DNA of 64,000 bases. Source: JAJPHW01 sp963799065. GTDB lineage: Bacteria > Acidobacteriota > Terriglobia > Terriglobales > Acidobacteriaceae. A program made the position numbers and the translations under genes. Where the stretch lies: assembly GCA_963799065.1 (NCBI GenBank), contig CAWCVJ010000003.1, forward strand, positions 248,001 through 312,000. Reading direction: 5' to 3'. How positions within the stretch are numbered: position 1 is the stretch's first letter; the number at the start of each line of letters is the position of its first letter. The notes below the pieces were generated by a model. The model was not told the DNA's origin. It made no database searches and worked only from the letters and a program-made list of their open reading frames with translations. Positions 42,956 to 52,023 of the stretch are shown piece after piece.

Positions 42956-42976
42956 CGTGGTAGTTCCGTCGCGCGA

Positions 42977-43504
42977 TCACGCAGGTTTTGCAAACTCTGT
43001 CTTATACTTGGGCGCGAGTGCTAACGCCTTCTGTCTGAAAGCAGCTTCCGCCACTTCATCCAGTTTCGGAGGCGGGGTGGTCCGGGTCGCGACTGGCACG
43101 CCGACTTCGATGAAGAATTCTTCTTGTCCGGCGGGAGAGCAGATGCATAGAAGACGCGCGGGCTTGTCGCTCTTGTTCTGAAACTGGTGTGGCGCGTTGG
43201 CGGGGATGTGAATGGTCTGGCCCGCTGCGGCCTTCGTCTTTTCGCCCCGAAACGTTGCCTCGATCTCGCCTTCAAGAATAATGAATGACTCCTCGAAGTC
43301 GTGGCGATGAGGTGGCGGGCCTCCGCCGGGAGGAATAAACATGTCGATCAGAGAGAAGCGTCCCGCCGTGTCCTTTCCTGCCAGAAGGATTGTGTAGGTG
43401 TCTCCGACTAGGCCGATATGGGGAAAGTTTTGGTCGTCGGATTGCGATAGGACGAGACTTCGAGTGAGATCGTCGGGCGGAATGGAGCTGGCGCTGGTTG
43501 TCAT
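42977..43504 (-). CDS. Cupin-domain protein
   Basis: 175 residues with one conserved cupin barrel: motif 1 PPHRHDFEESFIILEGE and motif 2 HIPANAPHQFQNKSD provide the His/Glu metal ligands. Ends with a helix (LDEVAEAAFRQKALALAPKY). Such single cupins include dioxygenases and small-molecule binders; substrate unknown. It is convergent with the thiolase gene and lies 60 bases from FtsK's stop. Confidence 0.8.
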   Translation of the reverse strand: MTTSASSIPPDDLTRSLVLSQSDDQNFPHIGLVGDTYTILLAGKDTAGRFSLIDMFIPPGGGPPPHRHDFEESFIILEGEIEATFRGEKTKAAAGQTIHIPANAPHQFQNKSDKPARLLCICSPAGQEEFFIEVGVPVATRTTPPPKLDEVAEAAFRQKALALAPKYKTEFAKPA

Positions 43505-43564
43505 GCGTGTGCGATGTCGAAGGACTATTTGTTGTCGCTTAGCGCGTGGAATTCACTCGACGAA

Positions 43565-45928
43565 TTATCGCAGCGACTCTTCGACTTCGTCAATCCAGTC
43601 GGGGCGTTTGAGGATTTCCCTGGGCTTGGGTCCGTCGGCGGCGCCGACGATTCCGTCGCGCTCCATCAAGTCGATGAGATGCGCGGCGCGACCGTAGCCG
43701 ATGCGCAGTCGGCGCTGCAACAGCGACGTTGAGGCCTTCCCGAATTCGAGAACGAGACGAACGGCGTCGTTGAAGAGCGGATCGTTGTCATCGGCGGCTG
43801 CGCCGCTTTCGTTTCCTCCGCTGCCGTTTTCGCCATCTTCTCGCGGAGCTTCGAGGAATTTCTGTTCGTACTCCGCGGTGCCTTGCGAGCGCCAGAATTC
43901 GACAACCGCAGCGATTTCTTTTTCCGTGACAAAGGGCGCGTGCAGGCGCTGCACGCGCGACGATCCCGAAGGAAGATAGAGCATGTCGCCTTTGCCCAGC
44001 AGTGCTTCTGCCCCGTTAGCATCCAGAATGGTGCGGGAATCGACTTTCGTCGCGACCCGGAATGAAATGCGCGCCGGGAAGTTGGCTTTGATTAGTCCGG
44101 TGATGACGTCCACTGATGGACGCTGCGTCGCCAGTACTAAATGAATTCCGACGGCGCGGGCCATCTGCGCCAGCCGCGTGACGGATTCTTCAACGTTGCC
44201 CGCGTCAAGCATCATCAAGTCAGCCAATTCGTCGATGATGATGACGATGAAGGGCAGCGGCTTCTCTTCGGTCCCTTCGTCGAACAAGCTGGGCGTGTCG
44301 TTTTCAGTGAAGAGCTTATTGTACTGATCGATGTTGCGCACGCCTTTGGCGGCCAGCACTTTCAGACGACGTTCCATCTCGCGTACGGCATTGCGCAGCG
44401 CGTTGGCGGCGAGCTTCGGCTCCGTAATGATCGGAGTGAAGAGATGCGGCACGCCTTCGTAGTTGCCCAGCTCCAGCCGCTTCGGATCGACCAGAATCAG
44501 CCGCACTTGATCCGGCGTGGCTTTGAAGAGGATGGACATGATCATGGCGTTGATGGCTACGCTCTTGCCGGCTCCGGTTGAACCGGCGATCAGGAGATGG
44601 GGCATGCCGGCGAGGTCGGCGGTGACGATGCGGCCATTGATGTCCTTGCCGAGAGCCAGAGTGAGCTTCGATTTTGTGCTGTAGAACTCGGAGCCTTCGA
44701 TATTTTCGCGCAACCAAATGATCTCGCGCTCGCGATTGGGCACTTGAATGCCGACTGTGGACTTGCCGGCCATGCGTTCGATCAGAATGCTCTCGGCCTT
44801 GAGAGCTAAGCATAGGTCGTCGGTCAGATTAGTGATGCGGCTGTACTTGATGCCGGCCTCGGGCTTGAACTCGAATGTGGTGACCACGGGCCCAGGATTG
44901 ATCTGCGTAATCTGTCCGCGCACGTCGAACTCGCCGTATTTTTCTGTCAGCACTTTGGCGAGTTCTTTGAGTTCGATCTCATCCACGGCTTGCTGGCCGT
45001 CGGCCCGATGCAACAGTGAGCTTGGCGGTAACTGGAAAGTGCCGGCGAGTTTGGGAAGAACGGTCTTAGCTTCGGCCTTAATGTCGGGACGAACGGTGAC
45101 TTCCGGATCGACGATGCCGCGTTCGGATTCTGGCGACGCTATTGGACGCTGGTCGTCTTCTTCGAACATGCGGTCGATGCCGGATTTCTTCGGCTCCGCA
45201 GCCCGCGCTTGCGATGGCGCAGGCGGCGGAGTGCGCAGCGGGATCATTTGCGTCTTGATCTCCGGCTTGCCGTTGACCCGGCGCTCCTCGAGATCTTTCT
45301 TCATACGAAGCTTGCGGCGTTCTTCCTGCCAGTCTTTCCAGCGGCTCCAAAGCGCTCCCACCAATGCAAAGCGGGTCGGAGCCCAGGTTTGCATCGTGGC
45401 GAACGAGAACGCGGTCGATAAGTATAGAGCCGACGCCAAACAGCTGGCGCAAACGATGTAAGCGCCGGTCAGGTTGAAGAAGTGAATCAGGAAGTCGCCG
45501 ATGATTCTGCCGATGAGGCCTTCTAAAGGAATGGCTCGCATCCAGCGCAGGTGACTCGGTAGTAGAGCCAGCAGTGCGGGAACGAAGAGTAACAGCCAAA
45601 CGCCGCCCAGGAGTTTCGCCATGGGCGAGGTGGTCTTGCGAGAACGAAACCAGCGTATTCCCAGAGCGCCTAAGAATATAGGAATGAGGAAGGCGCCAAG
45701 ACCGAATCCTTGAAGCGTTATGTCGGAGATGACGGCTCCGACGACGCCGATCCAGTTGCGTGCGGCTTTCGATCCGGTAAGAACAGAAGCGCTATTCAAG
45801 GATGGATCGAGCGGCGAGTACGAAGCGAGCGCGAGAAAAAGGAGGAGCGCGGAGATGCACAACAAAAAGCCAATCAGCTCATTGAGCCGGCGGTTGTTTG
45901 TCGGAGCGAAAATCGCGGACAATTTCAT
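43565..45928 (-). CDS. ftsK: DNA translocase FtsK/SpoIIIE
   Basis: 787 residues. Four membrane helices at the N-terminus, a short linker rich in charge and Pro (about 215-300), then the alpha/beta/gamma motor: Walker A GSTGAGKSVAINAM, Walker B FIVIIIDELADLMM, RLAQMARAVGIHLVLATQRPS, and the C-terminal winged-helix gamma domain (STSLLQRRLRIGYGRAAHLIDLMERDGIVG) that reads KOPS-like sequences. It pumps DNA at the septum to finish chromosome segregation. The ATG at 45928 is preferred since MKLSAIFAPTNNRRLNELIG resembles family starts; a start at 45970 is open. Confidence 0.93.
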   Translation of the reverse strand: MKLSAIFAPTNNRRLNELIGFLLCISALLLFLALASYSPLDPSLNSASVLTGSKAARNWIGVVGAVISDITLQGFGLGAFLIPIFLGALGIRWFRSRKTTSPMAKLLGGVWLLLFVPALLALLPSHLRWMRAIPLEGLIGRIIGDFLIHFFNLTGAYIVCASCLASALYLSTAFSFATMQTWAPTRFALVGALWSRWKDWQEERRKLRMKKDLEERRVNGKPEIKTQMIPLRTPPPAPSQARAAEPKKSGIDRMFEEDDQRPIASPESERGIVDPEVTVRPDIKAEAKTVLPKLAGTFQLPPSSLLHRADGQQAVDEIELKELAKVLTEKYGEFDVRGQITQINPGPVVTTFEFKPEAGIKYSRITNLTDDLCLALKAESILIERMAGKSTVGIQVPNREREIIWLRENIEGSEFYSTKSKLTLALGKDINGRIVTADLAGMPHLLIAGSTGAGKSVAINAMIMSILFKATPDQVRLILVDPKRLELGNYEGVPHLFTPIITEPKLAANALRNAVREMERRLKVLAAKGVRNIDQYNKLFTENDTPSLFDEGTEEKPLPFIVIIIDELADLMMLDAGNVEESVTRLAQMARAVGIHLVLATQRPSVDVITGLIKANFPARISFRVATKVDSRTILDANGAEALLGKGDMLYLPSGSSRVQRLHAPFVTEKEIAAVVEFWRSQGTAEYEQKFLEAPREDGENGSGGNESGAAADDNDPLFNDAVRLVLEFGKASTSLLQRRLRIGYGRAAHLIDLMERDGIVGAADGPKPREILKRPDWIDEVEESLR

Positions 45929-46318
45929 GGGCGTGTTTCGCGCCGAGCACAACGGTTCGGCCCGAAGCATCGCCAGAGCCTAATGATTATGGCAGGAAGT
46001 TTGGGGGCGTACAACGGAGGAAATGGAAAAGCGCGGGCCGAGGTTATTGAGTTGATTCCCTCCGCAGCCGCACCGCGAGAAGACTAAATTTTTCTGGGCG
46101 CGAACTCATTTAGTAAACAGCGAAGCATCGCCAGTAAATTCGCGGATTCCCGCGAACCGCATCTGTTTTCGTGCAGTGCTTTAGCCACTGCGGGCCGTGC
46201 ATCTGAACAAATTCGCAGATTTCAATTGACATTCACAGGGCATATGCCCCAGATTACACAACAGATCGGAACTTTATAAGGGTTCCGGGAGTTGCACGCT
46301 CTGGCACTCCCAATCTAT
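45929..46318. other. Divergent intergenic region between ftsK and the XRE gene
   Basis: 390 bases without a gene between the two divergent starts. It carries the promoter/palindrome described at 46226-46249. Otherwise nothing was recognised. Confidence 0.5.
46226..46249 (+). promoter_or_regulatory. -35 element and palindrome upstream of the zinc-ribbon XRE gene
   Basis: TTGACA (46226-46231) is followed by the perfect 12-bp palindrome GGGCATATGCCC (46238-46249), where the spacer of a promoter would be. No convincing -10 follows at the right distance. The palindrome is about 70 bases before the ATG and could be the regulator's own operator. Confidence 0.4.
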
Positions 46319-46858
46319 ATGGCTACCATGCTTGCGCCCGTCGACTCAAGGGAGGTCGTGCGCTGCGACCGTTGTTCTCTTGTCCAGTTTCAAACCAGCA
46401 ACCGTCTCTGCCGCAAATGTCATACCTCGTTGGATGAGGATGAACCGGAGATCGTGGAAGTGTCGCCCCTGCCGACCTTCATGCCGGTCTCGAACGGCAG
46501 TCGCGGCCATCTCCATCTTGCGGCCACAATTCGCTCGCTTCGTCTGCGCAGTGGATTGAGCCAGCGACAGCTTGCCGCCCGCATGTCGGTGCCGCGCACC
46601 TACGTCTCAAAGATCGAGAATGAGAAGGCGACGCCGACGCTGTCTTCGCTGGAGCGCTTGGCCCGCGCCCTCGAAGTGGCCGTTCCCGATCTCTTGGGCG
46701 GAGGCACACATAACCGTAACGAAGAAGTCCGCGAACTGATGCAGGACTCCTTTATTACGGAAATGCTGCCGTTCATTTCGCAGCTCAATGGGATGCAGCT
46801 CTCCAGCGTCCTGGCACAGGTGCGGGACTTGACGGTCAGACCCCGGCGCAGTGCTTAA
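46319..46858 (+). CDS. XRE-family regulator with N-terminal zinc ribbon
   Basis: 179 residues. Two CxxC pairs near the N-terminus (CDRCSLVQFQTSNRLCRKC) form a rubredoxin-like zinc ribbon. After a linker comes an XRE helix-turn-helix (IRSLRLRSGLSQRQLAARMSVPRTYVSKIENEKATPTLSSLERLARALEVAV) and a helical tail. It is a predicted transcription regulator. The ATG at 46319 is used; a TTG at 46292 and an ATG at 46328 are alternatives and none has a strong Shine-Dalgarno. The target is unknown. Confidence 0.8.
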   Translation: MATMLAPVDSREVVRCDRCSLVQFQTSNRLCRKCHTSLDEDEPEIVEVSPLPTFMPVSNGSRGHLHLAATIRSLRLRSGLSQRQLAARMSVPRTYVSKIENEKATPTLSSLERLARALEVAVPDLLGGGTHNRNEEVRELMQDSFITEMLPFISQLNGMQLSSVLAQVRDLTVRPRRSA

Positions 46859-47014
46859 ATCGAAGTCCGAAATCGCAACGCCCTATGGTTGGGAGCGGAG
46901 CCTGGCGCGAGCTTGGACAGATTTGCGGCGAACCTGTCAACAAAGACTAGGCCGCGCCATTTTACCTTGAGAAATTGCGCCGCAACGCATTGAATCTGGA
47001 AAAACCGTTCGCCC

Positions 47015-47866
47015 ATGCGAATCGCCCCCACCATTGCAGAAATGCGCGCGGCGCTGTCCGCATCGCGCACCCGCCAAGGAGTCGTTGGCTTCGTGCCCAC
47101 CATGGGTGCCCTGCATGAAGGCCATCTGTCGCTCGTCCGCGCTGCCAAGGACAAATGCCAGACCGTCGCGGTCTCGATCTTCGTCAATCCCACGCAGTTC
47201 GCCCCGGGCGAGGACTTCACCCGCTATCCGCGGACCTTCGATGCCGACTGCGCCGCGCTTGAAAAAGAAAATGTGGACTTTCTGTTCGCGCCTTCGGCCA
47301 ATGAGATGTATCCCGCGGACGCCACCACCTATGTAAATGTGGAAGAAATCGCCGATCGCCTATGCGGACGATCCCGTCCCGGCCACTTTCGCGGCGTAGC
47401 CACCGTCGTATCCAAACTCTTCAATATCGTCCAACCCGACTACGCCTTCTTCGGACTAAAAGACGCCGCGCAATTCGCTATCATCCGCCGCATGGTGCGG
47501 GACCTCGATATCCCCGTCGAAATCGTCGGCTGTCCCATCGTCCGCGAACCTGATGGCCTCGCCATGAGTTCGCGCAACGTATATCTCAGCCCCGCGGAGC
47601 GAAGGCAGGCCCTCGTGCTCTCAAAATCTCTTAACGCAGTCGAACACAGCGTTACCGCAGGCGAGCAAAACGCGCAGAAACTGATCGCCACCGCGAAACA
47701 AATAATCGCCGCCGAACCTTCGGTCCGGCTGGATTACTTCGAGATCGTCGATCCCGATTCGCTCGCGCCCCGCTCCGCAATCGGCGATCAACCGGCTCTT
47801 GCCGCCGTCGCAGCTTTCGTCGGCAACACCCGCCTAATCGACAACACCCTGCTCCGCACAGGCTAG
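47015..47866 (+). CDS. panC: Pantothenate synthetase
   Basis: 283 residues. It joins pantoate and beta-alanine with ATP. The HIGH-type motif appears as VPTMGALHEGHLSLVR, pantoate-binding VSIFVNPTQFAPGED, SRPGHFRGVATVVSKLFNIVQPDYAFFGLKDAAQ (family KD...Q segment), and the KMSKS-like MSSRNVYLSP. PanB is encoded at 16354, some 30 kb away, on the opposite strand. The start ATG at 47015 gives the usual N-terminus. Confidence 0.95.
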   Translation: MRIAPTIAEMRAALSASRTRQGVVGFVPTMGALHEGHLSLVRAAKDKCQTVAVSIFVNPTQFAPGEDFTRYPRTFDADCAALEKENVDFLFAPSANEMYPADATTYVNVEEIADRLCGRSRPGHFRGVATVVSKLFNIVQPDYAFFGLKDAAQFAIIRRMVRDLDIPVEIVGCPIVREPDGLAMSSRNVYLSPAERRQALVLSKSLNAVEHSVTAGEQNAQKLIATAKQIIAAEPSVRLDYFEIVDPDSLAPRSAIGDQPALAAVAAFVGNTRLIDNTLLRTG

Positions 47867-48022
47867 TGGACTTGTATCTAACGCTGGCTCCTCTCAACCA
47901 CTGTGGCGCTTGCTCCTCTGTGAAACCTCCGTGCCCTCTGTGTTGAAGGTTTTGCTCGAGGACACCTCCGCAATGTCCGCCTCACGCAATGTATACTGCC
48001 TTCGACAGCGTACAACCCAACG

Positions 48023-50713
48023 ATGATCGGTCAAACCGTCTCTCACTATCGCATTCTGGAAGAACTGGGCGGCGGCGGAATGGGTGTGGTCTACAAAGCC
48101 GAAGACCTGCGCCTCAGTCGTTTCGTCGCACTGAAATTTCTTCCCGCCGATCTGGCGCACGATCCCCAATCTCTGGAGCGTTTTAACCGCGAGGCGCGGG
48201 CCGCTTCCGCGCTCAATCATCCCAACATCTGCACCATCTACGACATCGGCGAGCACGAAGGAAAGCCCTTCATCGCCATGGAATTTCTCGACGGCGCAAC
48301 CCTGAAGTATGAAATTTCAGGCCACCCCCTCGACATGGATCGCATTCTCGCTCTAGCCATCGAGATCACCGACGCCCTCGATGTCGCCCACGCCGAAGGC
48401 ATCGTCCATCGCGACGTCAAGCCCGCAAACATATTCGTCACCAAACGCGGACGCGCCAAAATCCTCGACTTCGGCCTCGCAAAAGTAACTGACAAAACAG
48501 CCGGCAAGAAGTCCGAAATCGACGCAACTGTTGCTCTCAGCGATGCCCACCTGACCAGCCCCGGGACCGCTCTTGGAACAGTCGCTTACATGTCACCCGA
48601 ACAAGTTCGCGGCAAAGAGCTCGACGCCCGCACCGACCTTTTTTCTTTCGGAGTGGTTCTCTACGAAATGGCCACCGGAGCACAGCCCTTTCGCGGCGAC
48701 ACCTCCGCCGTAATCTTCGAAGCCATCATGAACCGCATTCCCCCGCCGCCGATCCGGCTGAATCCCGGCCTGCCCGCCAAGCTCGAGGAAATCATCCTCA
48801 AAGCTTTGGAGAAAGACGTCTCGCTACGCTATCAACACGCCTCGGACATGAAGGCCGACTTGCAGCGCCTTAAGCGCGATTCGGAATCCGGACGGCAGCT
48901 CTCGTCCATGTCGGAAGTCGCGCCGCCAGTATCCTCGCCATCTTTGCCCGCCCAGAGTTCCGTCGCAATTCCTACACGGCGACGCTCTAAGCTCATCTGG
49001 ATCGTCGCGAGCCTGATCGTGATGGCCCTCGCCGCCTTCGCCGTCTATAAATTCTTTCCGCAATCGACTTCCATCCCATTCCAAAACGTCGCCTTCTCCA
49101 AAGTGACCGAGACCGGCAATGCCCCGCTGGCAGCCCTCTCCCCCGACGGAAAATACATTTTGCACGTGATTGAGAATCGCGGCCTCGAATCTCTCTGGCT
49201 GCGCAACATCCCCACCGGCAGCAATACTCAGGTGATCCCACCGGTAGAGGGGTCGCACTTCGCCGACCTGTCTTTTTCGCCCGACGGCAGCTACCTGTAT
49301 TTCGCCCGCAGTGAAAAAGGCAGTTATACCTACCGATTCCTCTACCGCGCCCCGGTGCTTGGAGGCACGCCCGAGCGCATTGTGGCGGACATCGATTCAC
49401 CCATCACCTTCTCTCCCGACGGCCACCAATTCGCCTACATCGTACTGAACGATCCGCAGCAGGGGAGATTCCGCCTCATCACTCGCTCCGTCGATTCTGG
49501 CGAGGAAAAAGTCGTCGTGGATTTGCCCTTGAGTCGCGTGTTCGGCTTTCCCTCGTGGTCCCCGGACGGCAAGACCATCATGGCAGCAGCTCGCGAACCC
49601 GTCGGCCATCTGGGATCGCTCGTCGCCATCGATGTCGCCACCGGCAAAATAACCGACTTCCTCAATTCGGACGATCACACTCTTCGCGAAGTAGTCTGGA
49701 TGCCATCCGGCAAACAACTCCTGGTATCAGCGTCCGACCGGGACTCCGGATTTCGGCGCGGCCAGATCGCCGTCGTGTCCTACCCCAGTGGCGCATTAAC
49801 TCCGATCACGCGCGACACCAACGACTATCAAGCTCTTTCGCTTTCCGCAGACGGACACCTGGTATCGGCGATTCTTCACGAGGCGCGTGGGGATCTCTAC
49901 ACCATGCCTGCCGGAGACGACGCGGCTCACGCCCAGCGCATTCCATCGGATCGACCGGTCATCGATTTCACCTGGAACCCAGACAAACAATGGACAATTG
50001 AAGATACCTCCGCGCTCAGCCGCATCGATCGCGACGGACATAAAATTAGCCTCAACACCAGCGGCACGCTTTCGCCTTCATGGCCTTCCGCGTGTTCGGA
50101 TGGCCGTTACCTGCTGTTCTCCGCTTATGCAGAGGCAAACAACACACTCACTATTTGGCGAATGGACGTGCAAGGGGGAAAGCTCACCGCCATTACAAGC
50201 GGAGGCCCCGACGTTTCTCCCGTGTGTTCGCCAGATGGCCGAACCGTCTACTACGTAAATGGCCGTTCTTCTGGGGGCATTCCAATGAAGGTTCCGATCA
50301 ATGGGGGCAAGCCGGAAAAGCTCACCGACCTGCTGGTCGTGAGCAACATAGGCATTTCCCCAGATGGCGGCAGTCTCGCCTTTCTGACATTTCAAGGCGC
50401 CGACGTAGATCCCCGGCTGGCCATCGTGGCGACCTCGTCGGGACAAACCATTGGAATGGCGAAGTTTGAGAAGCCGCCGCGGCAAGCTTTGCAATTCTCT
50501 CCCGATGGAAAAGCCGTGGTCTACGCCACTCGCGAAACCGGATTCGACAACCTCTGGGCTCAGCCTCTCGACGGATCGACGGGACACAAACTGACGAAGT
50601 TCGATTCCGAGTATATCGGCGATTTCCACTGGTCATTCGACGGCAGCGAATTAGCCATACAGCGCGGCCACGTCGACACTGATGTCGTGCTGCTTCGCGA
50701 CAAAGGCCAATAA
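48023..50713 (+). CDS. Ser/Thr protein kinase with C-terminal beta-propeller
   Basis: 896 residues, a close paralogue of the gene at 18145 with the same layout. Kinase (about 1-275) with GGGGMG loop, Lys38, HRDVKPAN (Asp131), DFGLAK (Asp149) and MSPEQVRG. Then a Ser/Pro-rich stretch and one membrane helix (about 328-348). The remainder is a PD40/WD40-like propeller with repeated SPDGKYI, SPDGSYL, SPDGHQF, SPDGKTI, SPDGRTV, SPDGGSL and SPDGKAV. All catalytic residues are present. The ligand of the propeller is unknown. The ATG at 48023 begins the conserved N-terminus. Confidence 0.9.
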   Translation: MIGQTVSHYRILEELGGGGMGVVYKAEDLRLSRFVALKFLPADLAHDPQSLERFNREARAASALNHPNICTIYDIGEHEGKPFIAMEFLDGATLKYEISGHPLDMDRILALAIEITDALDVAHAEGIVHRDVKPANIFVTKRGRAKILDFGLAKVTDKTAGKKSEIDATVALSDAHLTSPGTALGTVAYMSPEQVRGKELDARTDLFSFGVVLYEMATGAQPFRGDTSAVIFEAIMNRIPPPPIRLNPGLPAKLEEIILKALEKDVSLRYQHASDMKADLQRLKRDSESGRQLSSMSEVAPPVSSPSLPAQSSVAIPTRRRSKLIWIVASLIVMALAAFAVYKFFPQSTSIPFQNVAFSKVTETGNAPLAALSPDGKYILHVIENRGLESLWLRNIPTGSNTQVIPPVEGSHFADLSFSPDGSYLYFARSEKGSYTYRFLYRAPVLGGTPERIVADIDSPITFSPDGHQFAYIVLNDPQQGRFRLITRSVDSGEEKVVVDLPLSRVFGFPSWSPDGKTIMAAAREPVGHLGSLVAIDVATGKITDFLNSDDHTLREVVWMPSGKQLLVSASDRDSGFRRGQIAVVSYPSGALTPITRDTNDYQALSLSADGHLVSAILHEARGDLYTMPAGDDAAHAQRIPSDRPVIDFTWNPDKQWTIEDTSALSRIDRDGHKISLNTSGTLSPSWPSACSDGRYLLFSAYAEANNTLTIWRMDVQGGKLTAITSGGPDVSPVCSPDGRTVYYVNGRSSGGIPMKVPINGGKPEKLTDLLVVSNIGISPDGGSLAFLTFQGADVDPRLAIVATSSGQTIGMAKFEKPPRQALQFSPDGKAVVYATRETGFDNLWAQPLDGSTGHKLTKFDSEYIGDFHWSFDGSELAIQRGHVDTDVVLLRDKGQ

Positions 50714-50717
50714 TTTT

Positions 50718-50848
50718 GTAGGCGCAAGCGTCCCCGCTAGCGCGGCAGCGTAAATGCCGCAGTCACAACCGTGGAAGCGTGGGCCTTCAGGCCCACGAAA
50801 AGCAGCAAGCGATGATGGGCTTCAGCCCCTGTGTCATCCTGAGCGAAG
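50718..50848. repeat. Cluster of interspersed extragenic repeats and hairpins
   Basis: 50718-50739 is the inverted form of the element at 28074 and 31033. 50779-50796 is a perfect hairpin (GTGGGCC, loop TTCA, GGCCCAC). 50833-50848 carries the TCATCCTGAGCGAAG phrase seen at 28131 and 33690. All lie in the 222-base gap between a kinase gene and the convergent glycosylase gene. Confidence 0.6.
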
Positions 50849-50935
50849 TAAGTGCCGAACAAAGCAAAGGGCTTAAGCAGTCGAAGGCCCCCTACCGCAC
50901 CCGCTCCGCATCCATGCAGCGAGGTTCACGCACCG

Positions 50936-51535
50936 CTACGAAACCCTCGGCCCCGACACAAACCGGTTCCCCGCAATAAAATATCGCAGCGGACGCTCCG
51001 CCGCCTTAGTAATGCCAATCCGAACGCTGGCCACAATTTTCGACGGACGAAATCCCTCGTCCAGCACAACCAGATCGGATGCCGCGCTGGTCAAGTCTTT
51101 TCCGTTATCGCGCTCTCGCGTAATTCCCAAAGCCCGCGCCAAATTGCCGGGCCCGGAAGTCAGCCGCTTCGCATCGCGCTCGTTCGACAAAACAATCCCG
51201 CGCGCCACAGACATCCTTTGGATTCCCTCTAACGGTTCGCCCGCGCGGAACAACACCGCCCCAGCGCGTCCTTCTGGCCAGCAGGAAACATTCAGGCACC
51301 AGTGATTGCCATAGATAAAATAAACGTAAACGAATCCCGGCGGCCCAAACATGACCGCGTTGCGCGCGGTCATCCCACGATAAGAATGCGACGCAGGATC
51401 GGTCTTACCCAGATAGGCCTCGACCTCAACAATTCGGGCTGAGATCGGCCCGGACTTCTCGCGTCGCGTCAGAACCTTCCCCAGCAACGCACGGCCGACC
51501 GTTCGCGGATCGCGGACGAAGAACTCGCGCGTCAA
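50936..51535 (-). CDS. DNA-3-methyladenine glycosylase (AAG/MPG type)
   Basis: 199 residues, usual for bacterial Aag-family enzymes. It removes alkylated purines from DNA. Seen: LLGKVLTRREKSGPISARIVEVEAYLG with the catalytic Glu, the intercalating-loop region DPASHSYRGMTARNAVMFGPPGFVYVYFIYGNHWCLNV, and LTSGPGNLARALGI. The start ATG is at 51535. It overlaps nothing and lies 14 bases from the Bcp gene on the same strand, so they may share a transcript; both protect against chemical damage. Confidence 0.92.
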   Translation of the reverse strand: MTREFFVRDPRTVGRALLGKVLTRREKSGPISARIVEVEAYLGKTDPASHSYRGMTARNAVMFGPPGFVYVYFIYGNHWCLNVSCWPEGRAGAVLFRAGEPLEGIQRMSVARGIVLSNERDAKRLTSGPGNLARALGITRERDNGKDLTSAASDLVVLDEGFRPSKIVASVRIGITKAAERPLRYFIAGNRFVSGPRVS

Positions 51536-51549
51536 AAGCGTCCCGCGAG

Positions 51550-52023
51550 TCAGGCCGATGCCTTCATCGCGGTTTTCAAGTACGCCATCACTTCGTCGGC
51601 GTGGCCTTCGGGCTTCACCTTCTCGAAGATATGCGCGATTTTCCCATCCGGGCCGATGACGAACGTCGTCCGCGCCACGCCCATCACTTTCTTGCCATAC
51701 ATATTTTTCTCGACGAACACGCCATACGCTTCCGCGACTTTCTTTTCGTCGTCTGCCAGCAGGGTAAAGGGCAGGTCAAATTTCTCTTCGAACTTTTTCT
51801 GAGCCTCCGAAGTATCCGGCGAAATTCCGAATACAACCACGCCCGCCTTTTCGATCTTCTTATATCTATCGCGAAACTCGCAGGCCTCGATGGTGCAACC
51901 CGGCGTGTCGGCGCGCGGATAAAAATACAGCACAACCCACTTACCGCGATAATCCTTGAGGGCGATGGGTTCGCCGTTCTGGTCGGGCAAAGTAAACTCG
52001 GGCGCTTTAGAATTGACTTCCAT
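51550..52023 (-). CDS. bcp: Thioredoxin-dependent peroxiredoxin (Bcp/PrxQ)
   Basis: 157 residues. It reduces hydroperoxides using thioredoxin. The peroxidatic Cys is in TPGCTIEACEFRD, with the resolving Cys five residues later as in PrxQ proteins; EFTLPDQNGEPIALKDYRGKWVVLYFYPRADT is the thioredoxin-fold start. The ATG at 52021-52023 lies in CCATGG and overlaps the ATG of the divergent gene at 52022, so each leader lies inside the other gene. It runs with the 3-methyladenine glycosylase gene. Confidence 0.93.
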   Translation of the reverse strand: MEVNSKAPEFTLPDQNGEPIALKDYRGKWVVLYFYPRADTPGCTIEACEFRDRYKKIEKAGVVVFGISPDTSEAQKKFEEKFDLPFTLLADDEKKVAEAYGVFVEKNMYGKKVMGVARTTFVIGPDGKIAHIFEKVKPEGHADEVMAYLKTAMKASA

